NCBI GenBank assembly: GCA_904501775.1
Contig: CAJGCJ010000010.1
Location: 1 to 28,788, forward strand
DNA from: an uncultured Bacteroidaceae bacterium
GTDB lineage: Bacteria > Bacteroidota > Bacteroidia > Bacteroidales > Bacteroidaceae
Length of the DNA stretch: 28,788 bases
Direction: 5' to 3'
Both the position numbers and the translations under genes were made by a program. This document shows, one piece after another, positions 1-9,800 of the stretch. The notes under the pieces are model-generated. The model had not been told where the DNA came from. It was given only the letters and a program-made list of their open reading frames with translations, and did no database searches. Numbering within the stretch: position 1 is the first letter of the stretch; the number at the start of each line of letters is the position of its first letter.

Positions 1-642
1 ATCGTTGGGGACGGGTGCGGTAATCTTTATTGGTTGCTTGGATACGGGATGGACGAACTCCACATATCGTGCATGCAACGATATGCTTCCATCGGGGTTG
101 GAACGCTTTGCACCATATTTAAGGTCTCCCTTTATGGGGCATCCCATTGCCGATAACTGGCAACGTATCTGATGGTGACGGCCGGTCTTCAGTTCTACCT
201 CGATAAGAGTGTAATTGTCTGATGATGCTAATGTACAATAGTTGAGCAGGGCATGTTTACTTCCGTCGACCTCTTTGCGATAGGCAAAGCTCTTGTTCAT
301 CTTCTCGTTTCTCAGAATCCAGTGCGACAGTTCGCCTTCGGCAACAAGGGGCTTGTTCTTTGTTATTGCCCAATAGATTTTCTTCACCTCGCCGACACGG
401 AACATATTGTTGAGTCTCTCGAGCGCCTTGCTTGTCTTTGCAAAGATGACAACGCCGCTTACAGGGCGGTCGAGGCGATGAGGAAGTCCTACAAAGACAT
501 TGCCGGGCTTGTTGTATTTCTCCTTGAGGTATTGTTTAAGCGTGTCGCATAATGACTCGTCACCTGTCTTGTCGCCTTGTACAATCTCGCCCGATGCTTT
601 GTTGACTACTATAATGTGATTGTCTTCGTATATTACCTTCAT
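1..642 (-). CDS. RluA-family 23S/tRNA pseudouridine synthase (3' end outside window)
   Basis: This protein isomerises specific uridines in rRNA or tRNA to pseudouridine. The visible 214 residues begin with MKVIYEDNHIIVVNK, the usual start of RluA-type catalytic domains. The family motif HRLDRPVSG sits near residues 55-63, with Asp58 as the expected catalytic aspartate, and the downstream signature TGRHHQIR lies near 153-160. No S4 RNA-binding domain precedes the catalytic domain. The frame is still open at base 1; single-domain relatives are about 220-240 residues, so only the extreme C-terminus is missing. The ATG lies 3 bp after the stop of the TetR gene, so the two are probably co-transcribed. 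The substrate uridine cannot be told from sequence. Confidence 0.93.
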   Translation of the reverse strand, partial: MKVIYEDNHIIVVNKASGEIVQGDKTGDESLCDTLKQYLKEKYNKPGNVFVGLPHRLDRPVSGVVIFAKTSKALERLNNMFRVGEVKKIYWAITKNKPLVAEGELSHWILRNEKMNKSFAYRKEVDGSKHALLNYCTLASSDNYTLIEVELKTGRHHQIRCQLSAMGCPIKGDLKYGAKRSNPDGSISLHARYVEFVHPVSKQPIKITAPVPND

Positions 643-645
643 CTT

Positions 646-1242
646 TTATTTATTCTCTGTTTTTGCCCCGAGTGCATTGAGTATGACTCTTTCGGTAAAA
701 TGGTTCATGAACTTGTCGTCAATGTTCTTGTTTACAATACCATTGATGTAAGGTACTTCAATACCTTTCAGACAGAAATGCAGGAAACGTGCGGCAAGGT
801 CCGGGCTCTCCACACTGAATATTCCCTGATGTTTGCCTTCTGCTATTATTGAACGGAAGAGGGCTATCTCTTTTGAGTCGAAAGTGTGGCGCAGATGTTC
901 AATAATCCATGTGTTGTTGAAATACTCTGAACTCAGGCGACTGTTGCGTCGTATGACGCTGCGTGTGGCATGAAGACGCACAAAGATAAGTCTGATTATC
1001 TTTTTGTCGGGTGATAGGTCAGACATTGCCACTTTGGTGATTGCCGAGGATATTTTGTTTACCTCCATCTCAATCGATGCCTCGAGCAGCTCTTCTTTAC
1101 TCTTGAAATATGTGTACACAGTGCGACGGCTGCGCTGCGCTTCGGCTGCAATGTCGCTCATGGTTATATTTTCAATTCCTTTAAGTGCAAAAAGTCGTCG
1201 AGCAACCTTAATCAGTTGTTCTCGGGTGTCTATTGTTGCCAT
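646..1242 (-). CDS. TetR/AcrR-family transcriptional regulator
   Basis: A 198-residue one-component repressor. The N-terminal TetR helix-turn-helix is plain: residues 7-20 form helix 1 (REQLIKVARRLFAL), and TMSDIAAEAQRSRRTVYTYF (about 27-46) is the DNA-binding unit with the typical TVYxYFxSKEEL ending. The C-terminal half (about 60-190) is a helical ligand/dimerisation domain of unknown specificity. It is the first gene of a pair with the pseudouridine synthase (3 bp gap). Its own promoter carries a TGTA-TTT-TACA palindrome between the -33 and -7 elements, which would suit autorepression; that is inference. No efflux pump, enzyme or other obvious target gene lies beside it, so the ligand is unknown. 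Confidence 0.92.
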   Translation of the reverse strand: MATIDTREQLIKVARRLFALKGIENITMSDIAAEAQRSRRTVYTYFKSKEELLEASIEMEVNKISSAITKVAMSDLSPDKKIIRLIFVRLHATRSVIRRNSRLSSEYFNNTWIIEHLRHTFDSKEIALFRSIIAEGKHQGIFSVESPDLAARFLHFCLKGIEVPYINGIVNKNIDDKFMNHFTERVILNALGAKTENK

Positions 1243-1344
1243 ATTCTTTGCTTGAGGCTTGATTTCTTGTTAAGGTTGTAGCTCCTGCCGATAAACCATG
1301 CTGTGTTATAGCTTAGGCAGTGAGTTCCAATGTTTAAGTTGTTG

Positions 1345-1376
1345 CAAAGGTACTGTATTTTACACACCTGTGCAAT
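1345..1376 (-). promoter_or_regulatory. Promoter of the TetR/RluA-type pair with candidate operator
   Basis: On the minus strand a perfect Bacteroidetes -7 box (TACCTTTG, plus positions 1345-1352) lies 20 bp downstream of ATTG (1373-1376), one base from the TTTG -33 consensus. The predicted start near 1338 leaves a leader of about 95 nt before the TetR ATG. The palindrome TGTATTTTACA (1354-1364) falls in the spacer, where a bound repressor would block RNA polymerase. The promoter match is direct; the operator role is inferred. Confidence 0.6.
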
Positions 1377-1435
1377 TTTGTGATATTAAAAAAGAATAAA
1401 ATCTGTGTTTTTTGTGCAAAAAACATGCCGTAAAT

Positions 1436-1466
1436 TTTGGTGTTAAAGAAAAAAGCACTATCTTTG
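1436..1466 (+). promoter_or_regulatory. Promoter of the initiator tRNA gene
   Basis: TTTG at 1436-1439, exactly 19 bp, then TATCTTTG at 1459-1466: a full match to the Bacteroidetes primary-sigma consensus TTTG-N19-TAnnTTTG. The predicted transcription start is near 1473, about 13 nt before the tRNA 5' end. It diverges from the TetR promoter. Confidence 0.8.
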
Positions 1467-1485
1467 CACCAGATTTGAAAAGCAT

Positions 1486-1560
1486 CGCGGGGTGGAGCAG
1501 TGGTAGCTCGTTGGGCTCATAACCCAAAGGCCGGAGGTTCGATCCCTTCCCCCGCTACCA
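1486..1560 (+). tRNA. Initiator tRNA-fMet (anticodon CAT)
   Basis: This 75-nt tRNA folds fully: acceptor CGCGGGG/CCCCGCT, D arm GAGC/GCTC, anticodon arm TTGGG-CTCATAA-CCCAA, T arm GGAGG-TTCGATC-CCTTC, with encoded CCA. Two features mark it as the initiator. Position 1 does not pair with position 72 (C1 opposite U72), which blocks elongation use and allows formylation. The anticodon stem also ends in three consecutive G-C pairs (GGG/CCC). It stands alone between its own promoter and its own terminator. Confidence 0.97.
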
Positions 1561-1592
1561 AGAGAACAACAAACGGTTGTTCTCTTTTTTTT
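1561..1592 (+). terminator. Rho-independent terminator of the tRNA gene
   Basis: A perfect 10-bp stem (AGAGAACAAC / GTTGTTCTCT) with a 5-nt loop starts immediately after the tRNA CCA and runs into a T-tract at 1584-1592. Confidence 0.9.
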
Positions 1593-1651
1593 GTTTATCC
1601 CGTCGGAAAAGACTAAATTCGGCTCTATTAGCTAATTTTAAGGAACAATTC

Positions 1652-1682
1652 TTTGAGATAATGCATTAATTGTATATTTTCA
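1652..1682 (+). promoter_or_regulatory. Probable promoter of alanine dehydrogenase
   Basis: TTTG (1652-1655) is followed after 19 bp by TATTTTCA (1675-1682), which keeps TA and the first two T of the TAnnTTTG box but differs at the last two bases. The predicted start is near 1689, giving a leader of about 20 nt. Confidence 0.5.
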
Positions 1683-1710
1683 CTTCTGTAAACCTTAAAA
1701 TCTTACAGCT

Positions 1711-2817
1711 ATGATTATCGGTATACCAAAAGAGATTAAGAACAATGAGAATCGTGTCGGAATGACACCTTCGGGAGTTCGTGAGATGATCAAGCATGGT
1801 CACCCTGTTTATGTGCAGGCGTCGGCCGGAGTTAACAGTGGCTTTGATGATGCGGCCTACATTGCGGTTGGAGCTAAAATTCTGCCAACCATAGAAGAGG
1901 TTTATGCTGTCGCCGAAATGATTGTCAAGGTAAAGGAGCCAATAGCTTCAGAGTATAAACTTGTGCGCAATGGGCAGCTGGTGTTCACCTATTTCCATTT
2001 TGCATCGAGTGAGCAGCTCACCAAGGCTATGATTGAGAGTGGTGCGGTGTGTTGTGCCTATGAGACAGTTGAGCGTTCCGACCGTTCACTACCTCTGCTC
2101 ATTCCTATGTCTGAGGTGGCCGGACGCATGGCCACTCAAGAGGGATGTTATTTCCTTGAGCGTCCGCGTGGCGGAAAGGGCAAACTGATGGGTGGTGTCC
2201 CCGGTGTGAAGCCTGCCAATGTGCTTGTGATAGGTGGTGGTGTTGTGGGTACTGCTGCTGCGCGTATGGCTGCCGGCATGGGAGCAGATGTTACAATATG
2301 CGATATCTCGTTGCCGCGCCTTGCCTATCTTACAGACATAATGCCCAAAAATGTGAAGACTCTTATGTCTTCGGAGTATAATATCAGGGAAGAACTTAAA
2401 AGGGCCGATCTTGTTGTCGGTTCGGTGCTTATCCCCGGTGCCAAAGCACCCAAACTGGTTACACGCGATATGTTGTCGCTGATGCAGCCCGGTACTGTGA
2501 TGGTGGATGTTGCCATTGATCAGGGAGGATGTTTCGAGACTTCTCATCCTACTACTCACGAAGAGCCTACATATTATGTCGACGGTATGCTGCACTATTG
2601 TGTAGCCAATATTCCCGGTGCTGTTCCCTATACCTCTACATTGGCTTTGACTAATGCTACATTGCCCTATGCCTTGCAACTTGCCGATAAGGGGTGGCGA
2701 AAGGCCTGTTCCGATAACGAAGAGCTCCGTAAGGGCTTGAATGTGGTCGAGGGTAAAGTTGTCTATAAAGAGGTTGCCGAGGCATGGGGTCTTGAGTATG
2801 AACCTCTGGAATTATAA
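1711..2817 (+). CDS. ald: Alanine dehydrogenase
   Basis: It catalyses reversible NAD-dependent oxidative deamination of L-alanine to pyruvate and ammonium in the cytoplasm. The 368 residues match the full family length. The start MIIGIPKEIKNNENRVGMTP is the classic AlaDH/PNT N-terminus. The catalytic set is intact: Lys75 in KVKEP binds the substrate carboxylate, His96 in TYFHFA is the acid/base, and Asp270 lies in DVAIDQGG. The NAD Rossmann motif GGGVVG is at about 175-180, with Asp198 at the end of beta-2 for the adenosine ribose. It is monocistronic, between the tRNA terminator and a palindromic terminator. Serine dehydratase and a secreted peptidase lie next to it in convergent orientation; all three would feed pyruvate and ammonium from peptides, though no shared regulation is visible. 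Confidence 0.97.
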   Translation: MIIGIPKEIKNNENRVGMTPSGVREMIKHGHPVYVQASAGVNSGFDDAAYIAVGAKILPTIEEVYAVAEMIVKVKEPIASEYKLVRNGQLVFTYFHFASSEQLTKAMIESGAVCCAYETVERSDRSLPLLIPMSEVAGRMATQEGCYFLERPRGGKGKLMGGVPGVKPANVLVIGGGVVGTAAARMAAGMGADVTICDISLPRLAYLTDIMPKNVKTLMSSEYNIREELKRADLVVGSVLIPGAKAPKLVTRDMLSLMQPGTVMVDVAIDQGGCFETSHPTTHEEPTYYVDGMLHYCVANIPGAVPYTSTLALTNATLPYALQLADKGWRKACSDNEELRKGLNVVEGKVVYKEVAEAWGLEYEPLEL

Positions 2818-2843
2818 GATATTATAGATTGCATTATGAAAAT

Positions 2844-2873
2844 AAAAAAGACTCACCGCGGTGAGTCTTTTTT
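2844..2873. terminator. Bidirectional rho-independent terminator
   Basis: A perfect 30-bp palindrome: A6, then GACTCACCGCGGTGAGTC, then T6. The G/C-rich stem is flanked by A and T tracts, so it reads as a terminator on both strands. It serves ald from the left and the S9 peptidase gene from the right. Confidence 0.93.
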
Positions 2874-2900
2874 ATTTGTTGTATATGTCGAGAGTGTTTA

Positions 2901-5414
2901 TCAGTCGTTGTTTATCTCCTTTATATCAATCTCGCTCTCTTTGCTCTCTCCCAATAGGTGCTTGCTGAAGAAGTCGGCCATCTTCCAGAAGAAGTATTCG
3001 TCCATATCACCGAAGCCGTGTCTTTGGCCGGGCAGATAGAGCATCTCGAATCTCTTGTTGGCTCTTATCAGTGCATTGACAACGCGTGTGGTGTTTGCCG
3101 GATGTACATTGTTGTCCATGTCGCCTGTAACGAGCAACAGATTTCCTTTAAGACGTTTTGCAAGGTCCTGATTGGTGCTGATGCTGTACGAGAAGGTGGT
3201 ATCCATCTCTATTACTCCATCCTTGCCCTTTTTCTCTTTGATGTTCTCTTTGATGCCGTGATGCTTTTCGCTCCACCAGTTGTTGTATATGCGGTTGTCG
3301 TGGTTGCCGGCGCATGAAACAGCTACCTTGAAAAAGTCGTTATAAGTAAGTATGGCTGCTGTTGACATGAAACCGCCGCCCGAGTGTCCGTGTATTCCCA
3401 CTCTCTCGCCATCGATGTAGCTGTGACGTGCTATCAACTGCTGTGCCGCTACTTTCTTGTCGGCAAGTCCGTAGTCGCGCAGGTTGCCGTATCCGAAATT
3501 GTGATACCATTTTGAGCGGTTGGGATGGCCTCCTCTGTTTCCGACTGTTATGACAATGAATCCCATCTGTGCAAGACGGTCGATTCTGTTCATACCGCTC
3601 GACCAGCTCTCGTTCACAGCCTCGGTCTGTGGGCCCGGATATACATACTCTATAAGCGGATAGCATTTTGTTGAGTCGAAATCGAAAGGCTTGTACATTA
3701 CTCCGTGAAGATCGGTGATGCCATCGTCTGCTTTAACGGTGAATCTCTCGGGGTATTTGTAGCCTGCTGCGAAGAGTTGGCTCAGGTCGGCAGTGCCAAG
3801 TTCCACGCTGCTTTTGCCATGCTTGCTGTATACGGTGTTTACAGGTGCTGTGTCTACGCGTGAGGCTGTTATGACAAATGCCTCGCCATTGTCGGCAAAC
3901 GAATAGCTGCTGATGTTCATGTCGCTTTTGTCGAGTTGCCTCATATTGCTACCGTCGTAGTTGACGCTGAAGAGATGCATGTAATAAGGATTCTCTTTCT
4001 TGTTGTATCCGCATGCTGTGAAGTAAATCTTTTTCTCCTTGTCATTCACTGCGACAACATCTTCAACATGGAATGCCCCTTCTGTGATAGCGTGTGACAA
4101 TGTGCCGTCGCTGTTGTACATGTAAAGCATTGCCCAGCCTGTACGTTCCGACCACTGGATGAACTGCTTGCCGTTGTTTACAAGACGTATTGGCTTGCTC
4201 TCGATGCTTGTGTTCATCTCTTCGCGGACAACTGCTATGGCACTATCGCTCTCTACATTCAGATAGCATACCTCAATCTTCTTCATGTCGCGGCTTATGC
4301 GCTCGAAGTAGAAACCTTTCTCGTCTCCCAACCATACGCGTTTGTAAGGGCTTGCTGTACGCTCGGCATGTGTGGCGGGTTTGCTCTGCAACTCTATGCG
4401 CTGGTGCTTGAACTGTGATATCTTGATTTGTTTGCTGCTCTTGTTCTCAAAATCGAACAGCTCCATCGTTGTAAGCGGGGTCTCTTCACCGGGCATCTGA
4501 TAGTAGTAGCTTTCGAGGGTGGGGCGTGGTGTGCTGAGTGAGTTTATTACCCACATCTTCGACAGTATCGAATCGGCGCGGTGTGTGGTTACGAAATAGC
4601 GCGAGTCGGGGCTCCACAGACAGTAGGCGTAGTGGCGTTTGGTGCTGTCGGGCTTTTCGTCGAGCTTGTGGTATGAGTAGCAGTAGTTGGGGCGTCCGTT
4701 GAATGTCAGCTGATGCTCGACTATTGTTGTGTCTTTGTCCCATATACGAAGCTTGTCAAGGTCGCTGCGCGACATATACCACAGGTTGTAGTTCTTTTCA
4801 TATATGGCATACTTGCCGTCGGGTGATACGTTGGCCCATTTGGGATATTCGGGGTAGAGGTCCTCAATCTCGTCTTTTGTACGCTCGTAGAGACTCTTAT
4901 CCTTGATGTCGTATTCAAAATAGAAGGTCTTCTTTTCTTTCTTGCCTTTGTTCTCTTTAATCTTGATGCTGTCGTTGCGCTCGTGACGTGGCAGTATCCT
5001 GTCGGTCTCCTTGTTCGACTTTATGTCGAATCGGACATATCTGTTGTCGCGTATCACGCGGTTGATTCTTATGGGCAGATGCTGTGCGTCGTAGGGGTCG
5101 CCTGTGCGCATGGTTATCTCCTTTGCCATCCAATCCATGTCCCATAGCTCTTTGCGTGTGCCTTTCACTGCGTCTACAATGTAGTATGAGGCATTGTCGG
5201 TGGTGCTCCATGAATAGATGAACTGTTTGCCGTCTGCGAACCATGTGGGTACCACTCTTGTCTGCTTAACCATTCTTCCAACTTTCTTGGGTGAGAATCG
5301 TTCGGCAAGTGCATAATTGGGCTCTATGTCACAAGCTCTGTTCTCTTGTGCCCTTGTCTCATTTACTGTAAAAAGTAAAGAGAATAGGGCTGTCAGTAGT
5401 ATTGTTCTTTTCAT
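2901..5414 (-). CDS. Secreted S9 prolyl-oligopeptidase-family peptidase (DPP-IV-like)
   Basis: This is an 837-residue serine peptidase, probably an aminopeptidase that removes di- or tripeptides in the periplasm. Residues 1-22 are a signal peptide (MKRTILLTALFSLLFTVNET, cut near TRA-QE); no lipobox cysteine is seen. Residues of about 50-530 form the DPP-IV-type N-terminal beta-propeller (repeated P.W..DGK, W.SPDSRYF blocks). Residues of about 570-815 form the alpha/beta-hydrolase domain with Ser678 in GHSGGG, Asp767 in GDMDNNVHP and His799 in GQRHGF. A charged insert near 140-165 (KIKENKGKKEKK) is unusual. It lies 18 bp downstream of the serine dehydratase gene, so the two probably form one unit. 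Cleavage specificity after Pro or Ala cannot be assigned. Confidence 0.93.
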   Translation of the reverse strand: MKRTILLTALFSLLFTVNETRAQENRACDIEPNYALAERFSPKKVGRMVKQTRVVPTWFADGKQFIYSWSTTDNASYYIVDAVKGTRKELWDMDWMAKEITMRTGDPYDAQHLPIRINRVIRDNRYVRFDIKSNKETDRILPRHERNDSIKIKENKGKKEKKTFYFEYDIKDKSLYERTKDEIEDLYPEYPKWANVSPDGKYAIYEKNYNLWYMSRSDLDKLRIWDKDTTIVEHQLTFNGRPNYCYSYHKLDEKPDSTKRHYAYCLWSPDSRYFVTTHRADSILSKMWVINSLSTPRPTLESYYYQMPGEETPLTTMELFDFENKSSKQIKISQFKHQRIELQSKPATHAERTASPYKRVWLGDEKGFYFERISRDMKKIEVCYLNVESDSAIAVVREEMNTSIESKPIRLVNNGKQFIQWSERTGWAMLYMYNSDGTLSHAITEGAFHVEDVVAVNDKEKKIYFTACGYNKKENPYYMHLFSVNYDGSNMRQLDKSDMNISSYSFADNGEAFVITASRVDTAPVNTVYSKHGKSSVELGTADLSQLFAAGYKYPERFTVKADDGITDLHGVMYKPFDFDSTKCYPLIEYVYPGPQTEAVNESWSSGMNRIDRLAQMGFIVITVGNRGGHPNRSKWYHNFGYGNLRDYGLADKKVAAQQLIARHSYIDGERVGIHGHSGGGFMSTAAILTYNDFFKVAVSCAGNHDNRIYNNWWSEKHHGIKENIKEKKGKDGVIEMDTTFSYSISTNQDLAKRLKGNLLLVTGDMDNNVHPANTTRVVNALIRANKRFEMLYLPGQRHGFGDMDEYFFWKMADFFSKHLLGESKESEIDIKEINND

Positions 5415-5432
5415 TATATTTTGTGTTGTTTG

Positions 5433-6638
5433 TTATTTTCTTTTTCGTGCACCGATTTTTGCAATACCGCCGGTCGAGGTCTCCTTGTACAGGCTTGGCA
5501 GGTCGTGCCCGGTCTCTTTCATTACCTCAACTATGCGGTCATAATCTATTTTGTGTTTTCCGTCAGATATTGTGGCGTATGTACATGCGTCCAAAGCTCT
5601 TGATGCTGCAATGGCGTTGCGCTCAATACATGGTACCTGTACAAGTCCGCACATGGGGTCGCATGTGAGTCCCAAATGGTGCTCGAGTCCCATCTCGGCT
5701 GCATACTCTATCTGGGTTATTGTACCTCCGAAGAGCTGGCATGCTGCAGCTGCAGCCATGGCGCATGCAACGCCTACTTCTCCTTGGCAGCCTACATCTG
5801 CTCCCGATATCGAGGCATTCTCCTTGGCAATATTACCAAAGAGACCGGCTGTTGCAAGTGCTCGTAATATGCGAGGCTCACTGCTTATGTGTTCTTGCGA
5901 CAGGTGATAAAGCACGGCCGGTAAAACACCGCATGAACCGCATGTGGGTGCTGTCACAACCTTTCCTCCGCTTGCGTTCTCCTCGGATGTTGCAAGTGCA
6001 TAGGCATATACCTTGGCCTTGCTCTTTACCGATGAGGTGTATGCTGCCGATTTGAGCAGGTAGGTGCATGCCTTGCGTTGTATTCCAAGTCCTCCGGGTA
6101 ATACTCCTTCGTGCTCCAGTCCTCTCTTTATAGTCTCTTTCATGGTCTCCCACACCTCGCTCAGGAAATCCCAAATTTCGGGACCTTCATACTTCTCGAC
6201 ATACTCCCAAAAACTGTAGCCTGTCTCGTCGCACCATTCCATAATCTCGTGTATGGTTGTGAGTGGGTATATGTCGGCATCGCTTTTGCGTGTTTCTTCA
6301 TTTGCAAGTTCGCCACCGCCGATACTATATATAGTCCATTCGTCTATGCTCTTTCCATCTTTTATTCCCTCGAACTTCATTCCATTGGGGTGGAACGGGA
6401 GAAATTCGGTGTCTTTCCATACTATCTCAAGCGGGGCTATGGGTTGCAGAACCTCTTCTATGGCTTTGTCGGTCATGTGTCCCTTGCCTGTTGCAGCCAA
6501 GCTGCCGTATAGTGTGACTCTGTATGAATCGGGGTTAGGGCAGCGCTCGGCAAACTCTTTGGCAGCCCTGTTAGGGCCCATTGTGTGGCTGCTTGAGGGT
6601 CCAAGACCAATTCTGAATAGTGAACGTAAGGATTTCAT
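5433..6638 (-). CDS. sdaA: L-serine dehydratase, iron-sulfur-dependent, single chain
   Basis: It deaminates L-serine to pyruvate using a [4Fe-4S] cluster rather than PLP. The N-terminal 'beta' domain opens with GPSSSHTMGPNRAA (about 13-26); the 'alpha' catalytic domain follows from about 165. Cys284 (DVGCQGEVG), Cys326 and Cys337 (CDPMCGLVQVPCIERN) keep the 42- and 11-residue spacings of the three cluster ligands known from the Legionella enzyme. The C-terminus ends GARKRK and lacks the terminal cysteine that caps the cluster in that enzyme. At 401 residues it is shorter than the ~455 of E. coli SdaA. It is the first gene of a likely pair with the secreted peptidase; no clear promoter was found upstream. 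Confidence 0.95.
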   Translation of the reverse strand: MKSLRSLFRIGLGPSSSHTMGPNRAAKEFAERCPNPDSYRVTLYGSLAATGKGHMTDKAIEEVLQPIAPLEIVWKDTEFLPFHPNGMKFEGIKDGKSIDEWTIYSIGGGELANEETRKSDADIYPLTTIHEIMEWCDETGYSFWEYVEKYEGPEIWDFLSEVWETMKETIKRGLEHEGVLPGGLGIQRKACTYLLKSAAYTSSVKSKAKVYAYALATSEENASGGKVVTAPTCGSCGVLPAVLYHLSQEHISSEPRILRALATAGLFGNIAKENASISGADVGCQGEVGVACAMAAAAACQLFGGTITQIEYAAEMGLEHHLGLTCDPMCGLVQVPCIERNAIAASRALDACTYATISDGKHKIDYDRIVEVMKETGHDLPSLYKETSTGGIAKIGARKRK

Positions 6639-6874
6639 TTTTACTTTTATCTAAATTTATGCGAAGATACTATTTAATTGCAATTAATATAATATTTGTG
6701 TATTAATTTTAGAAACTCTTCCAATTGTTTCATATATTTTCAGTGTGGTGAATTTCTTTGACAATTATGCAGCTTTTTGCCGGAAATAACATAATTTATG
6801 TAAATTCTCTTGCAGGTTTGGCTAATTTTGTCGATATTGCATTGATTAATTATGTGTAAATGTGATTTTAAAAT
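6639..6874. other. Divergent intergenic region between sdaA and the Asp-box operon
   Basis: An A/T-rich 236-bp stretch that must hold two divergent promoters. On the plus strand a consensus -7 box TAATTTTG (6823-6830) would start transcription near 6837, 38 nt before the Asp-box gene, but no TTTG lies at the proper -33 distance. For sdaA only an imperfect TATCTTCG (6662-6669, minus) is seen. No ORF, hairpin with a T-tract, or repeat was found. Confidence 0.4.
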
Positions 6875-9800
6875 ATGATAGGAAAAATGTGTATAGGCAT
6901 AAGATTGTTGCTTGTGTTGTTAGTCTTGAACTCAGTACAACCTCTATGTGCCGATGACAATAAGAATGAACGGTGCTATGATATTGCATCGGCAGATTCT
7001 ATTCAGCTGTACGCTCCGTATATGGCCGAGCCTCTGCCGCCAAATGCCCCTCTTTGGATGAAGGGTATTGCCGACTCTCCGGGCGAGGTTAATTTTTATG
7101 AGATGCAGCGCCTGTTCAACGAATGGACATCGCAGAATGTGGATGCAAGGGTAAAGACATTGGAATATAAGCAGGCTGTTAACTTTTATCGTCGCTGGAT
7201 GAGTGCGCATAGAAAATATGTTGCACCAGATGGCACTATTTCGTTGCCGACAATTGAGGAGTATGCTGCCGAGATTGACGGGATTAACCGTCGTGTCGCA
7301 GCAGGGGACGAAGAGCCGGTTTGGCGTAATATTGGCCCGAATAATACTTATCAGAACAGTAACGGAACTGTGAAACGGAAAGACTCACAGGTGTGTGTCT
7401 TCCGCATTGCTGTGAGTCTGAGTGACAGTGCCACGTTGTATTGCGGCACCGAGAGCGGAGTCGTTTTCAAGACAACCGACAAGGGTGTTACATGGAAGCC
7501 ATGTGCACCACAACATGTGTTCGGCGGTTCTATCTACAGCATAGCAATCGACCCCTATGACAAGAATACCGTATATGTGGGTGGAGGCCCGTGGTTGTGG
7601 AAGAGCATTGACGGAGGTGATACTTGGAAACGGTGTGCCGGAATAACCGACAGGGTTAACTCCATACGCATCTCTCCTGATGACACGCAGTATGTGACTG
7701 TGACAACGGGTGCTGCGCGTAATCCATCTGATGGAAGCGGATTCTTTATATCATTGGATGGCGGTGAGAGTTTCTCGTGTACATTACATGGTGTCTGTTT
7801 CGACCACGAACTGCAGCCCGGAAATCCCAACCGCATATATCTGATACGCCGTGAGACTGCAGGTCCTTGGGCCTATTTCTATATATCGGATGATGGAGGA
7901 ATCAGTTGGCAACAGCGGGAACTGCCTGTCTACTCGGTTATATGTGGCCGATTGGCAGTGAGTGAGGCACCGGGTGGCGAAGAGTATGTCTATGCTCTCA
8001 CAACAAGTGATTCATGGGGATACGACAGCGGTCCTCAAGGCGGAAAGGGCGCTCCTTCGGTGCTGCTGTCGAAAGATGCCGGCAACACATGGGTCGACAA
8101 GACTGTAGACAAGGGCGGAACACATTGGGACAATACTTTCTCGCCAATTCTTGATGCAAGTGGCGGACAGGGATTCTTTGATATGATGATAGGTGCGTCA
8201 TCTAAGAATCCGGCGCATGTTCTGTTTGGGCTCTGCTCGTTGTACCGCTCTACAGAAGAGGGAACATGCAATTATCGTAATCATGGCATTGGCGGCTATC
8301 AGCGCAGCGATTGGATGCATTGTGATATTCAGGATATTGCTGTACATCCTTGTGGCGATACATGGATTTGCAACGATGGCGGCATAAAGTATTCGGATGA
8401 CTTTTTCGAGACAATGGGCGAAGACCGTTATCAGGGTATTTATGCTTCGGACTATCAAGGGCTCGGCGTCGGTTGGAACGAGGATGTGATGGCTGCCGGC
8501 AGATGGCATAACGGTGATGTTGTGCATGCTGCCACATACGGCGAAGGAAACTCGCTGCATGTGGGCGGAGTTGAGATTGCTACGGGATATGTGATGCGTA
8601 GCAACCCTTGGAAGGTATACTTTACTGACGCTTCGACACGCATAATGCCGCGTGAGATGGATGGTACAGTAGGCGAGGACTACAAGACATGGTTCAGCGA
8701 TAAGAAACCTTACGAGGCTTTACGCATCAATGGCGAGATTGCAACCGATCCACGTTATGCTCTGAAAGTTTTTCTGCAGGATATGACAAATCCACAGGAG
8801 GGGTATCTCTCATTTGACGAGGGTGCCTCTTTCCAGAAAGTGTTTGACAGTGAGGGCGAAGAATTCTATAACTATGAGTTTTCGCGCAGCAATCCCGATA
8901 TCCTTTACATAATAGGGCAATATAACCTATGGCGTTCGGATGATGGCGGTCTCACATTTGAAGTATGTGCAGCGCAGCCTTTCCCCGACCTTGACTATAA
9001 TATGCACTATCTGAGAGTGGTTGTAGATCCCAATGACGAGAATCATCTGTTGGTAATATGTAATGATGTGCCTGGCGCTGTGCGCGAGACCTTTGACGGA
9101 GGTGCTTCGTGGAGTAACTTCGATGTCGGCAGCCTTGCCGACAGAAGAATTCATCAGATAATACTTGTAGGTGATGAATACAACAGCACATACGTTACGA
9201 GCTACGATGGTGCAAGTGTCTATTTCCGCGACAACACCATGAGTGACTTTATCGACTATTCGGCAGGGCTTAATCCAGGTGCGCGTATATCGAAAGTCGT
9301 TCCATTCTACAAGGATGGCCTTTTGCGTATGGCCACCGATCAGGGATTATGGGAGGCTCCGTTGTATCACCGCGATTTTCTCCCGGTGCCACAGCCTATG
9401 GCTCTCAATTTGGGAAGCGGCAACCTTACAGTCAACCCAAGAAAAGAGGTGCAGTTCGACAGCTACAGCATTGCACGCTATGACGAAGATACTGAATGGC
9501 AGTGGAGCTTCTCGCCACAGCCCGAGTATGTCAGCAATGCGAATGTGCGCAATCCTAAAGTGATTTTCTCGAATCCCGGAAAGTATGATGTGACGCTGAC
9601 TGTCACAACTTCGGCAGGAACAAATTCGCGTACAATAAAAAACATGATAACAATAGATGGCGAGACTGCAATTGACAGTTTATCGTTTGTGGGTGAGGTA
9701 GGAGTAATTGAGAATGTGCTTGAGAGTAGCGAGCCGCTGTATGTGGTAACAACAGGTCTTGACGAGAGTGCATGCTTTACCATTCACAATATGCGGGGTG

